NCBI RefSeq assembly: GCF_034190915.1 | Contig: NW_026947491.1 | Coordinates: forward strand, 20,586,101-20,650,100 | Reading direction: 5' to 3' | Length of the DNA: 64,000 nucleotides | Origin: Cavia porcellus | Taxonomy: Eukaryota > Chordata > Mammalia > Rodentia > Caviidae | Part shown: in pieces, positions 1-8,690 of the stretch | How positions within the stretch are numbered: position 1 is the first letter of the stretch | Layout of the letters: each line of letters begins with the position of its first letter | Position numbers and translations under genes: made by a program | The notes under the pieces: model-generated | The model's input: the letters and a program-made list of their open reading frames with translations, nothing else | The model's database searches: none | Told to the model about the DNA's origin: nothing

Positions 1-732
1 AGAGCCCTCTCTCAGCATCTCATTGCTAGGGAACATCACACTGTCACACACTGCAGTCATAGGTCACTGCCCAAGCCGTATTTATTAGGGCATACCCTCA
101 GAAGCTAAAAGTCTTTCACAATGTCTTAAATATAGTGTCTATTTTTACCACAAAGGAAATTTGTTTTATCTTACATTGCCCTCCATAAAATTTGGACATC
201 TCTGCAAGCTGATGTCACCGTGTCTGGAGACACTGTTGAACTGGGAATCTGACTGTGGATCCATAAAAATGCAAGTTGTCCATAGCAGAGTCAAGACCAA
301 GTGAGAAGTCCAGGACATGTCCACAGAGGAACATGGGCTCCAGCTCTCTCTGTGCTCTCCTGAGTCCCTACAGACAAGGCTGGGCTGGGTCTGGACTCTT
401 ACTCCTTCCTGGTATGAAATCATTTGAAGGGAGCTTTGTTTTCACAGGGATTTGGGGTCATGGGAAAATGTCATTAAAAAGATTCCCTAAGATGCAGGCC
501 ATGGTGGCCATATCTTTCCAAGTTCAAATGTGCAAACAGTCATTCATTCATAGTTTCAAAATTTTGAACAGAATTAATTATTGTGGAGAAATCTGAGAAA
601 GGACTTTACGTATTTATCCATCCTTTTACTCATCTCTCCATTGATTTATGTGTGTTTGGATCCATGATCATCATTCTATCCATGTATGATCTGTCATATT
701 TCTATTCACCCACCAACTCTATTTTTCATTTA
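1..732 (+). repeat. V-downstream block A, copy 1 (5' part)
   Basis: Non-coding sequence that recurs downstream of every clan II V position in the window (near 11.3, 23.3, 38.9, 58.0 and 61.0 kb). Recognisable pieces are a stretch ending in 'ttggacatctctgcaagct' and a GC-richer part around 300-400 with 'gctctcctgagtccc'. The clan II V gene that should precede it lies left of the window. The ERV insertion at 739 splits this copy. Open frames here are not conserved between copies, so I do not call a gene. Confidence 0.75.
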
Positions 733-738
733 TGTAAC
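733..738. repeat. ERV target-site duplication, left copy
   Basis: The six bases 'tgtaac' directly precede the 5' LTR and recur directly after the 3' LTR at 4304-4309. A perfect 6-bp duplication is typical of betaretrovirus-like (class II) integration and shows that the provirus is in its original insertion site. Confidence 0.93.
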
Positions 739-1052
739 TGTGGGGAGCTGCCTGACCGTCCCTTAAGATGGCGCCCATTTCCTGCTTCCGGGTTCTTCCA
801 GGCCCAAACAAGCCCGCCAAATTGCCACGTCTGCCCAGCTACCGATGACGCTAGCCTATTAGCTTGCGGGGCTTGCTTTGCTATGATTGGATGCTGTTTT
901 CCCTTATAAGAGACTGTCCCTGCCCCTAACGGGCAGAAGAGGAACCAACGTTGAGGGTGGCGGACCTTGTTAGGTCCGGTTCGCTGTACGCAATAAACTT
1001 TGAGAGCTGATCCTGCTCGAGTCTGGCCTCCTGTCTCCCGCGGCTCCGGTCA
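739..1052 (+). repeat. 5' LTR of the class II provirus
   Basis: It begins 'tgtggggagctgcc' and ends 'ctccggtca'. A TATA-like 'ttataa' (904-909) and a polyadenylation signal 'aataaa' (992-997) fit a U3-R-U5 layout. It differs from the 3' LTR at a few places: t/c near 749 and 764, a missing g near 758, a/c near 801 and g/t near 868. Confidence 0.95.
904..909 (+). promoter_or_regulatory. TATA-like box of the 5' LTR promoter
   Basis: 'ttataa' lies in a GC-rich context about 85 bases before the AATAAA at 992-997. Transcription would start around 930-940 by analogy with other class II LTRs. That position is inferred, not seen. Confidence 0.6.
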
Positions 1053-1057
1053 TCTGA

Positions 1058-1073
1058 TGGCCCGTACGGGGAC
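1058..1073 (+). other. Putative primer-binding site, degenerate Lys-type
   Basis: The site begins with TGG six bases after the LTR end and reads 'tggcccgtacggggac'. The closest standard primer complement is that of tRNA-Lys(3), with two bases missing and two substitutions. The assignment is tentative because no common tRNA complement fits exactly. Confidence 0.45.
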
Positions 1074-1223
1074 AAAAGGCTCAGCGACGTGCCTCTTCGG
1101 CCGGGAGGTGCGATTGCTGTCGCCTGCGGTACGACGGAGGACCTGGCCCAATAACAACGGAAGGCCCTGAGCGCCTCTTCTCTTCACCCTGATCAGCTAC
1201 GTGAGATACAGCGGTTCCCGGGA

Positions 1224-1232
1224 CAGGTGAGT
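1224..1232 (+). other. Retroviral 5' splice donor
   Basis: 'acag|gtgagt' is a consensus donor between the LTR and gag, cutting after 1226. In betaretroviruses a leader donor serves the spliced env message. Here it could feed the short env frame at 3099. Confidence 0.65.
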
Positions 1233-1353
1233 ACTGGATCACCTGGGTTGGGTGGACGCACCTAACAGATTTTGAGTGCCACACGAGTGGACGCCGGTTT
1301 TTTTTTTTTTTTCTTTTTTCCCTTTGCATCTGTTTTGCTTTCGCTTCGCTAAT

Positions 1354-2349
1354 ATGGGCAACGCTGCTCGCAAGCCCCTTGCCGATTCCCTAAGGGTCTT
1401 ACTGCGGACCCGAGGAATCTACATGAACCGGGTCACCTTCTCGAGGTTCCTGGACCCTATCAATGATATTGCCCCCTGGTTTTGGCCCACGGGCTCACTA
1501 ACTCTCCCATCATGGGAAAAGCTGGGAGGAGACCTTAGATGTGCCCAGGAGAGGGGTCTCTTAGACCCTATGGTTCTACCCCTATGGGAGATGATTAGAG
1601 CTTGCCTAACGGATGAGCAGATCCCCGGACTTCATACAGCCCGACAGGCTTTTGATAAAGCTCGATCAGAATGCTCAGAGGAGCCTGGAGCCACTGCCGA
1701 TTGTGGGTCTCCGGAGGACCCTCAGGGCTCTAATTCTGATTCTGATTCGGAAGGTTCAGAAGAGGAGGTTGTCTTCGCTAAACAGGACTCTCCTGCACAG
1801 CTTAAAGAGGAATTCAGGGCTTGGGAAGATAAAAAGGGGAACCAAACACCACCCTGCTCAAGCTACTCCGCCTTACGGGAGGAGCTTAAGCCCTTCCGCC
1901 CTTTGGCAAGTTCGCGACCCACGATCACCCCCTTCAGGGCGCCAGGCCCCACTGCACTGCCGTGGCCGGAAGAGGAGTTGCTCCCTGGGCTGCCACCTCC
2001 ACCCGTGGCCACCAGAAGGCGCCCACAACCTATGGCACCGCCCTGGTTAAAGGGAGAGCTACTTCCTGGGTTGCCTTCTGCGCCCCCATCTGGGGAGGGA
2101 GGAGGACGTTCCTTCCACCAGAGGGTATGGTCGCGGCTTCCCTTTGAGTGTTCCGGTCTCCATGCATTCCCGGTACAAGTAGGAGGAAGGGGAGGAGGAG
2201 GATATTATGAGCCCTTAGAAATTAAACAACTTAAAGCTATCAAGGACGCAGTTTCAGCTTATGGGCCCAATGCGCCATTTACCATGGCGCTTTTAGAGGC
2301 ATTGGCAGGTCTGTGTGATCTCTTCACCTCAACAATCTATTGGTGTTAA
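1354..2349 (+). CDS. gag: Truncated Gag (matrix plus start of capsid)
   Basis: Frame of 331 codons. The start is at 1354 because the next residues (MGNAARK) form an N-myristoylation signal and the context has A at -3 and G at +4. An open extension back to 1276 is only a translated polypyrimidine stretch. Residues 1-100 look like a betaretroviral matrix domain. An acidic Ser/Asp/Glu stretch follows (about residues 118-140), then a proline-rich region with two copies of a PW..(E/G)ELLPGLP motif. The capsid start appears near residue 287 (YEPLEIKQLKAIKDAVSAYG) and ends after ALLEALAG, where the internal deletion begins. About 12 out-of-frame codons follow before the stop. A myristoylated matrix-like protein could be made but could not assemble capsids. 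Confidence 0.9.
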   Translation: MGNAARKPLADSLRVLLRTRGIYMNRVTFSRFLDPINDIAPWFWPTGSLTLPSWEKLGGDLRCAQERGLLDPMVLPLWEMIRACLTDEQIPGLHTARQAFDKARSECSEEPGATADCGSPEDPQGSNSDSDSEGSEEEVVFAKQDSPAQLKEEFRAWEDKKGNQTPPCSSYSALREELKPFRPLASSRPTITPFRAPGPTALPWPEEELLPGLPPPPVATRRRPQPMAPPWLKGELLPGLPSAPPSGEGGGRSFHQRVWSRLPFECSGLHAFPVQVGGRGGGGYYEPLEIKQLKAIKDAVSAYGPNAPFTMALLEALAGLCDLFTSTIYWC

Positions 2350-3097
2350 TCCGAGAGGACTGCGCCCCAATCATATTTGGCAAATGGATGTTACACACAT
2401 CCCAGAATTCGGAAAACTCAAATATGTACATGTTTCGGTTGACACCACTTGTCAGGTTATGTTTGCTTCGGCAGAACCTGGAGAAAGGGCCACCCATGCT
2501 ATTAATCATTGTCTTGCAGCCTGGGCTGCTTGGGGAAAGCCCAATATATTAAAAACAGACAATGGTCCTGCTTACACCAGCAAAACTTTTGTAACATTCT
2601 GTCAACAAATGGATGTTGTCCTTAAGCATGGCATTCCATATAACCCTCAAGGACAAGGCATCATTGAACGGGCACATCAGACACTCAAGGGTGTCTTACA
2701 AAAGCAAAAAGAGGGGATAGGCCACAGCCTAACGCCCAAAGGAAGAATATCATTGGCACTCTTTACCATAAATTTTCTCAATTTAAACCACAATAATCAT
2801 TCCCCTGCCATGGAACATAGCAATCCGTCCCCAACCGACAAAGGGCTGGTTAGATGGAAAGATGTCCTTACAGGACAATGGATGGGCCCGGATCCAGTGG
2901 TTAGTTGGACCCGAGGTGCGGTTTGTGTCTTCCCACAGGAACCAGGTCGCGAGCCGCTGTGGGTCCCGGAAAGATTGACGCGAGCAGTAAACTCCCCACC
3001 AGTTCCTGATAAAGCACAGGAGGATAAGCCCGCGGACACAAGTCAACTCGACCCTTCTGGGACCGACGCTCAGCGCCCGAGACCATCTACAAACTAA
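2315..3097 (+). CDS. pol: Integrase region of Pol (remnant, open frame)
   Basis: The frame is open from before the deletion junction near 2310 to a stop at 3095-3097. It is +1 relative to gag. Counting from codon 2315, the retroviral integrase catalytic triad is complete: D25 (in WQMDVTH), D82 (in KTDNGPAY) and E118 (in GIIERAH). That gives the classic 35-residue D-to-E spacing. The C-terminal part (WMGPDPVVSW, LWVPERL) matches the betaretroviral integrase tail. Protease, reverse transcriptase, RNase H and the zinc-binding N-terminus are deleted. There is no ATG of its own, so translation would need readthrough or frameshifting from gag. The frame ends one base before the env ATG. Confidence 0.9.
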   Translation: MISSPQQSIGVNPRGLRPNHIWQMDVTHIPEFGKLKYVHVSVDTTCQVMFASAEPGERATHAINHCLAAWAAWGKPNILKTDNGPAYTSKTFVTFCQQMDVVLKHGIPYNPQGQGIIERAHQTLKGVLQKQKEGIGHSLTPKGRISLALFTINFLNLNHNNHSPAMEHSNPSPTDKGLVRWKDVLTGQWMGPDPVVSWTRGAVCVFPQEPGREPLWVPERLTRAVNSPPVPDKAQEDKPADTSQLDPSGTDAQRPRPSTN

Positions 3098-3098
3098 A

Positions 3099-3539
3099 AT
3101 GTCTGGTTTGGAGTTTTTTCTATTCTGTGGGTTCCTATTAATCACCCCTGTGATATGCTCAGATTCCACAGAACCACCACAATATCTTTGGGGTCCTTGG
3201 CACCACCCGCCCACATTGGCACCTTTTTCGGCGGCCTCGTCCGCCTCACCCAGGGTTTACACCATCAATCAAACAGTCCTTGATTATGACCCACCCGCTT
3301 ACCTCCGGTCGACCCTCCATTTCTCTTCCTTCTGTCCCACGATTACCTCTTTTTGGATCCTAATTGCCATGGCTATCCTAGTAGGGCTTGTGGTTATCAA
3401 ATGCTTGTTAGACCGCCTTATGCAAACCCAGCAACAGGTCAAGGTCACGGCTATGGCAGCCATGCAAATGGCAGCGGGCGGCCCATCGGGTCGACAGGCC
3501 GCCGCATATCTCCTTCATGTCGCAGAACATCAGTTATAA
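3099..3539 (+). CDS. env: Internally deleted mini-Env (signal peptide plus TM anchor)
   Basis: Frame of 146 codons starting one base after the integrase stop. Residues 4-20 are hydrophobic and look like a signal peptide ending at Cys20. A short Pro/Ser-rich ectodomain (21-84) has one N-glycosylation sequon at N57. A membrane span lies at about 85-104 and a basic, Gln/Ala/Met-rich cytoplasmic tail at 105-146. Nearly all of the surface subunit and the TM fusion machinery are missing. It is not expected to mediate entry. The lack of stops reflects the element's youth or its spread as a deleted master copy. The env assignment rests on position and topology, not on a strong sequence match. Confidence 0.75.
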   Translation: MSGLEFFLFCGFLLITPVICSDSTEPPQYLWGPWHHPPTLAPFSAASSASPRVYTINQTVLDYDPPAYLRSTLHFSSFCPTITSFWILIAMAILVGLVVIKCLLDRLMQTQQQVKVTAMAAMQMAAGGPSGRQAAAYLLHVAEHQL

Positions 3540-3974
3540 AAGCTGAGTGGGCAAGCCAATGACGGGTAAGACGGGAGACGTCCTCCCGGTCAACCTAAGA
3601 TAGGCTCCACTCAGATATATTTGGCCTTTAAGGCCAGGGGTCCCTCCTGGAGCCAAATTATTGGCATTGAGATGCGAGACCAAGGGTACTGCAGTGCCAT
3701 CCGCCTCAAAGTTTGGGGGGAAGGCATGAATGAATGCTATATGCATCCAGGTTCGGTTCACATATGCCTGGCCCTGCAAAAAAATGAACCACTCACCCTG
3801 AGCATGGTCCTACCGGGGGGATATGCACAAAACGAGGTGATGCACAGCAGGGTATAGACCTCTACATTCTCTCATGCCTCGGCCTACAAAGTAGACCCGC
3901 TCCAAGGTGTCCAACAATAACAAGATTATAAACACCCTAGAGGGACCCACATGACATCACATTTTCAAATAAAT
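3540..3974 (+). other. Provirus region between env and the polypurine tract
   Basis: About 430 bases with no convincing gene. A 78-codon frame (3621-3857) has no recognisable family and no signal peptide. The 5' part is rich in inverted repeats (see 3570-3654). In simple betaretroviruses this interval can hold an RNA export element. Confidence 0.6.
3570..3654 (+). other. Predicted RNA stem-loops, candidate export element
   Basis: Three inverted repeats follow each other closely. 'gacgggag' (3570-3577) pairs with 'ctcccggtc' (3583-3591) with one bulge. 'ggctcca' (3603-3609) pairs exactly with 'tggagcc' (3648-3654). Inside that pair lies the palindrome 'tggccttTaaggcca' (3622-3636). The location between env and the 3' LTR is where constitutive transport elements occur in related viruses. 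The function is an inference. Confidence 0.45.
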
Positions 3975-3988
3975 AAAAAAGGGGGAGA
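3975..3988 (+). other. Polypurine tract
   Basis: 'aaaaaagggggaga' directly precedes the TG of the 3' LTR. This is the expected plus-strand primer site for reverse transcription. Confidence 0.85.
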
Positions 3989-4303
3989 TGTGGGGAGCCG
4001 CCTGACCGGTCCCCTAAGATGGCGCCCATTTCCTGCTTCCGGGTTCTTCCCGGCCCAAACAAGCCCGCCAAATTGCCACGTCTGCCCAGCTACCGATGAC
4101 GCTAGCCTATTAGCTTGCTGGGCTTGCTTTGCTATGATTGGATGCTGTTTTCCCTTATAAGAGACTGTCCCTGCCCCTAACGGGCAGAAGAGGAACCAAC
4201 GTTGAGGGTGGCGGACCTTGTTAGGTCCGGTTCGCTGTACGCAATAAACTTTGAGAGCTGATCCTGCTCGAGTCTGGCCTCCTGTCTCCCGCGGCTCCGG
4301 TCA
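3989..4303 (+). repeat. 3' LTR of the class II provirus
   Basis: 315 bases beginning 'tgtggggagccgcc' and ending 'ctccggtca', with the same TATA-like box and AATAAA as the 5' copy. The target duplication 'tgtaac' follows at 4304-4309. Confidence 0.95.
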
Positions 4304-4880
4304 TGTAACTATAATAAATTTATTATTTATACACACTCTAGTTATCTATTTTTTATTTTTGCCTAGTAATTATCTGTCCTTAATGTATATATCATGCAAA
4401 ATTTAAATATTTTGCATCACTCTGGTCATACATATCTTAACTATTTCAACATCTTTCATCTAACACAGATGGAAACATCATCTGCATATCTCTATCAATA
4501 TAGGTGATAAGTAACGTTGATGCAATTGTAAAGATTGATAAGACTTTAAAAAACCACCTAAATAGACAGAGAACAACATATAATGCACAAGACCTCTCGC
4601 CCATGATTTACTTCCTCATGTAAATCAACCAACAGCACTGCACTGGAGGAGACTGAATTTTCTTAAAAAGTTAAGCTTGCACATGAAACACAACTAGCAG
4701 TCCCTGTCCTGAGTATTTTCTAGAAAAGAATAAAATTTGATATCATTCTGCATTCAGAAATCCTGCAACTCAATTAATGCAATATTTGTATTGAAAACTA
4801 GAAAGAGTACAAATGAGTTTTAAGGTTGGAGCAAGTGTGCAAACTAGAAAGCATTCACAGACTGTCTACTGTGCTTCCAT
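4304..4880 (+). repeat. V-downstream block A, copy 1 (3' part); right ERV target duplication at 4304-4309
   Basis: Resumes after the provirus and matches 12,070-12,690, 24,030-24,610 and 39,650-40,245. The end near 'ccataaaa...tattt' is where the copies switch to either the alpha or the beta continuation. This copy switches to alpha. Confidence 0.75.
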
Positions 4881-6590
4881 AAAAAAATATTTACTCCTGC
4901 ATATGGTTGACAATGCAGACTTCATGCTAGATGAGGATGCAGTTTACAAATATCACACCCCACACTAAGGGACTCCAAGCTATACGGGGAGACACGGTCT
5001 GAGGTCTCTCCTGTCTCTCTGTGGACATGATCTGTAACTAAGAGACTAAATGTCTTGCTCTGCCCAACAGTGCCCTGATGTGTGAGCTGTCCCAGTGCTT
5101 GTTCCATACATCTGCTGTCTGCTGTCACCCTGGACCCACCTGTCCACCTGGTGGTGCTCACTGCTTGGCCCTGTAAGAACTAGATGCTCCCAGGTCAGCC
5201 CATGTCTCCAGGGACCCTCCTGTCTGCCACCACCTGACTGTGGAGAGCAGTTTAGGTGCGTGTTTCTCAAGCTTTTGTGCATCCAGTTCATTCTATTAGG
5301 CAATGACTACAGATGCTGCCTCAGTGCATTCTTCCATCTCCTCCTCACTGGGAACCACTCTGAACCAAGGTTCTGCAGTTGCAGGTGGAGGCAGAGGTGG
5401 TCTGGCTGTACCCTAGGCTGGTTTCCTATGCTCAGGAGAGGGGTGGGCAGCATCTTCCTCTTCTCAACTTATCCCTCATTGCTGCTTCTGTCCACTGCTC
5501 TGTGAGAAATGGATGAAAACCAGGGACCTCCCAAGCCCCAGTGCCTCCCAAGCTCCAGGCACAGATTAGTGCAAATGCAGCTGCACAGAAGCCTCTGTCT
5601 CTTCAAGTGTTCAGGATTTGTCTCAGGACTTAGAAGAAGGGCCACAGGGCTGATTTCTTGAGTGCTGAGGTTCAGGTCACTACAAAAACCTGTTTAGAAG
5701 TCACTGCATACCTGGTTGCTTTATCTAAACAAATTAAAGTTTATTTTCTTGAAGGATATTAAGTGAATTTGATATTCCTTTCAAAGTAAATTTATTTTCT
5801 TGTACTGTGCCCTTTTGAGTCTTTGGAGACTTAATTAAAGGTACTGCTCCACAGTTTGTTTCAGCCTGGGTCCTCAGAGCTTCACCTTCTTCCACAGGAG
5901 AGTGACATGTGTGTCTTCGTTTGTGGAGGAAACATCTTCACTGCCCAGAACACTAGGGGTTAGCTCCCCACTTCTCAGTCTGCCCCATACACCCGACCTG
6001 TGACAACCATTCTTCCTTCATGAGATCAGCTGTTTAGTGCACCTCAGTAGCAGCTGCTTCCTGAATTGTCTGGCCTGTGTGCTTGCTTTTGTTTTCTCAA
6101 CTGTGAGATTCCTTAGTGTGTGTTGCTCTGCTGTCTTTCACTACAGTAAGTTCCTATGATAATAAATTTAAGAAAAGATATGTTTTTTTTTGTTTCACAG
6201 TTTCACAGCTTCAAATCCATCATGAAAATTCTCATGGTTTCTAGAATGTTCCTTAGTGCAATGGATAATAATGCAGTGCACATCCTGTGCAAACAAATTG
6301 TACATATTCCCAGAATTCACAAAATAGAGATGAATCTGGGTTTGGGAATCCCCTACAGAGGTGTACTCTAAGTTTCTAAAGATATTCTTCCAGCCCCATT
6401 TTCCAAAGTTCTGCCATCTCCTAATTCCCCATGGGATGCGCCCCAGGCCTAAACACATGGCCTCCAGTGGGTGACATCTCAAATGACAGGATTTTACATA
6501 TGTCTTTGGTAGAAAACTCTATGGCATTTTTAATATCTATTCATTTCTTGAAGGACACTTGCATGATTCAGTAACTTACCAAATGAAAAT
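4881..6590 (+). repeat. Alpha block, copy 1 (non-coding, duplicated)
   Basis: Matches 24,610-26,290 throughout, for example 'gactgaatgtc'-like and 'ttccatctcctcctcact' segments. It has no V exon, no recombination signal and no conserved open frame. The open frames at 5,095-5,505 and on the opposite strand are not kept in the paralogue, so I treat them as chance. Confidence 0.7.
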
Positions 6591-7700
6591 AGTGCCCAAT
6601 AAAAATTATGGTAGATGATTTACTTTGAAATACCATATTTAGAAACTTTGAATATATCCTAGAAAGCGGATCTATGAATTATACAGAATTTCTGTGATGA
6701 TGTTTATAGAAAATTTATGCCATTTTCTACAGGGTCTGAACCAATTCTCATATTTTACAGAATTTTAACGTCTTCCCCTTTCTAGACACCCTCACCAGTG
6801 ATCCTCATTGTTTTATTATTTATCTTGCACCCATTGAAAATGAAGTGGCTGTGAATGGTACCACATTTTTGATTGTCATTTACATTTCAAGACTTGTTTT
6901 GTTGAGAATAGTTTCTGAGCCATTTTGTCCATTTGTATTTCCTTAAGACAGATATCTATTAAGATTATTGTTCAATTTTAAACTACTTATTATCATTATG
7001 ATTGCAATTATTGTTATTCTTTTTTTAATTATTATTATCCTTATGATCACTGTTGTTGTTTCTATTATGTTTTTAAGGTTTTTTTTTACTTCATTATGCA
7101 TTGTTAGTATAACTATGTTGTTATCTAATATTGGACCAAAACCTTTACATGATGTCTTTGCTTTCTGTCGTTTATTTCCTTTATGCAAACATTACTTTCT
7201 AGTTTAGTGTCATTCCATTTTAAATTTTTCTGCCAATTTACAAATGTGAGAGACATATTTTTGATGGTTCACCACAGGGACACACATTTTCCAGAGCACC
7301 ATTTTCTGAAGTGCACAGCAATGTCCAAACATGGTTCTGCAGGTTGTGTTGAAAATAGTTTGATTGCACAGGAAGAGATTGTTTCTCAGTTTTTTTTTTA
7401 TTCTTTACACTGCTGTACCTGTTAATTTTGTCAGTGGCATGCTTTTTCGGATATTCTATTTATAGCTAATCTATAACCATTTACCATCCCTTACAGTGGT
7501 GCCCCATGATGCGATCAGCATTGTTCTTTTTATCCAAGAATACTGTGTGTCCTAGATTACTTTTTTTAGAATAGGAATAGAGGGATTTTGTTTCTGTTTC
7601 AGGTGAAAACACTATTGTTGCTATTACAGGAATTGGGTTAACTGAGCATTTATTCAGTTAATCCTAATTTTGTATGTTGAGTTTTCTCCAAACACAAGTG
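6590..7700 (-). mobile_element. Old L1 ORF2 relic, antisense
   Basis: The + strand reads like the reverse complement of the 3' half of L1 ORF2, including the segment around 7290-7330 ('agcaccattttctgaagtg') and 'ttctttttatccaag' near 7530. It has many stops and indels. The same relic is in the alpha paralogue at 26,290-27,420, so the insertion predates that duplication. Confidence 0.6.
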
Positions 7701-7749
7701 GGTAAAATCTTTATTCCCAGTAGCATGTTTAGGGGGTGCCTGCACATTT

Positions 7750-8690
7750 AAATTTTGTACTTGATAAATAGAAAAGTGGTTAAATTCAACATCTGTGAGT
7801 GATAAAATATCTCAAAGAGATTTCTGTAAAAGAATATACCATTAACTATAATGAGCCAAAAACAGTTAACATGGTAGGGAAAGTACAAAGGTAAAATTTT
7901 GTTTCCATAAAATGAAGAATAAGAAAGAATGACCAATTCCATCACTTCTATGAAATGTCCTCATATGAAAAAGAAAAATATATATAACTTAAAGCCATAC
8001 ACATTGGGAAGAAATAATTCAAGCTTTGCGTTTACACATGACATAAATACATGCCTGCAAATTTTAAAGGACCAACCACAAAGTATAAAACTAAAAATTC
8101 AGCAAAAATAAATAAAACATACTCAAAATACAAAAATAAACATTTCAGGATGACTTTAGTGAAGTTTTTGAAATAAATTACAAGAGAATTAAGCCAGACA
8201 TGGTGGTGCATGCCAGAGGTGCACTCAAGAGGCTGAGGCAGGAGGTGTGTCCCAAGATGGAGACCAGCTTGCCCTACAAGGTGATTTTTAGGACATACTG
8301 AACTGCACAATGAGGACATGCTTCAAAAAGAAACAAAAAGAAAGATGATTGAGTTGCAAAAGCTACATAAAATAAACTAGAAATCAGTTTAAACAAAAAG
8401 TTGAAACACTGCTGTGTTGAAGAGTATAAAACATTGGTCAAACAAATGAAAAATAACACAAAATTAAAAAGTGATATTCTGGCAAAGATTGGAAAACATA
8501 ATATTGCCCTATGAGCACAACTATTATATCAGCCAGGATTCCCTTGCTGAAGCAAACACCCCTGATAAATGGATTTTAAAAGAGGGCAGGTTTGTTGGTC
8601 AAGTATTCAATAGGTTTTGTTCTATTTTCATTGTGCTGTTTGGCAGCTCAGGAGTAGTGATGGAGAAAGCACAGTCACCACATGCTGTTT
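7750..8690 (+). repeat. Gamma block, copy 1
   Basis: AT-rich non-coding sequence matching 52,685-54,790 in pieces. 'ggttaaattcaacatct' (near 7778) matches 52,690, and the part around 8040-8180 matches 54,120-54,280. The other copy has a B1 and an L1-tail insertion that are absent here, so this copy shows the pre-insertion state. Confidence 0.7.
8188..8337 (+). mobile_element. Degenerate B1-like SINE
   Basis: Shows the 7SL-derived B1 pattern: 'agacatggtggtgcatgcc', 'gaggctgaggcaggagg' and 'ggagaccagcttgcc', then an A-rich tail. The gamma paralogue has the same element at 54,282-54,440, so it predates the duplication. Confidence 0.75.

Larger units (their letters stand above)
739..4303 (+). 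mobile_element. Young, internally deleted class II (betaretrovirus-like) provirus
   Basis: A 3.57-kb provirus with two LTRs that begin TG and end CA, a putative primer-binding site, a leader with a splice donor, a gag start, an integrase domain, a short env and a polypurine tract. Capsid after its first residues, nucleocapsid, protease, reverse transcriptase, RNase H and most of env are missing, so it is non-autonomous. I count four substitutions and one single-base indel between the roughly 315-base LTRs, which means recent insertion. It sits in block A copy 1. The other block A copies lack it, so it arrived after the segmental duplications. Confidence 0.95.

Noticed and set aside
1276..1353. 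Upstream in-frame extension of gag
   Set aside because: It translates a T-rich tract into a run of Phe. The ATG at 1354 has the myristoylation context and a better initiation context.
5095..5505. 136-codon open frame in alpha copy 1
   Set aside because: It is broken in the paralogue at 24.8-25.2 kb and has no recognisable domain.
6968..7207. Hydrophobic 79-codon frame (possible membrane protein)
   Set aside because: It comes from an AT-rich part of an antisense L1 relic. Runs of Ile and Phe are expected by composition.
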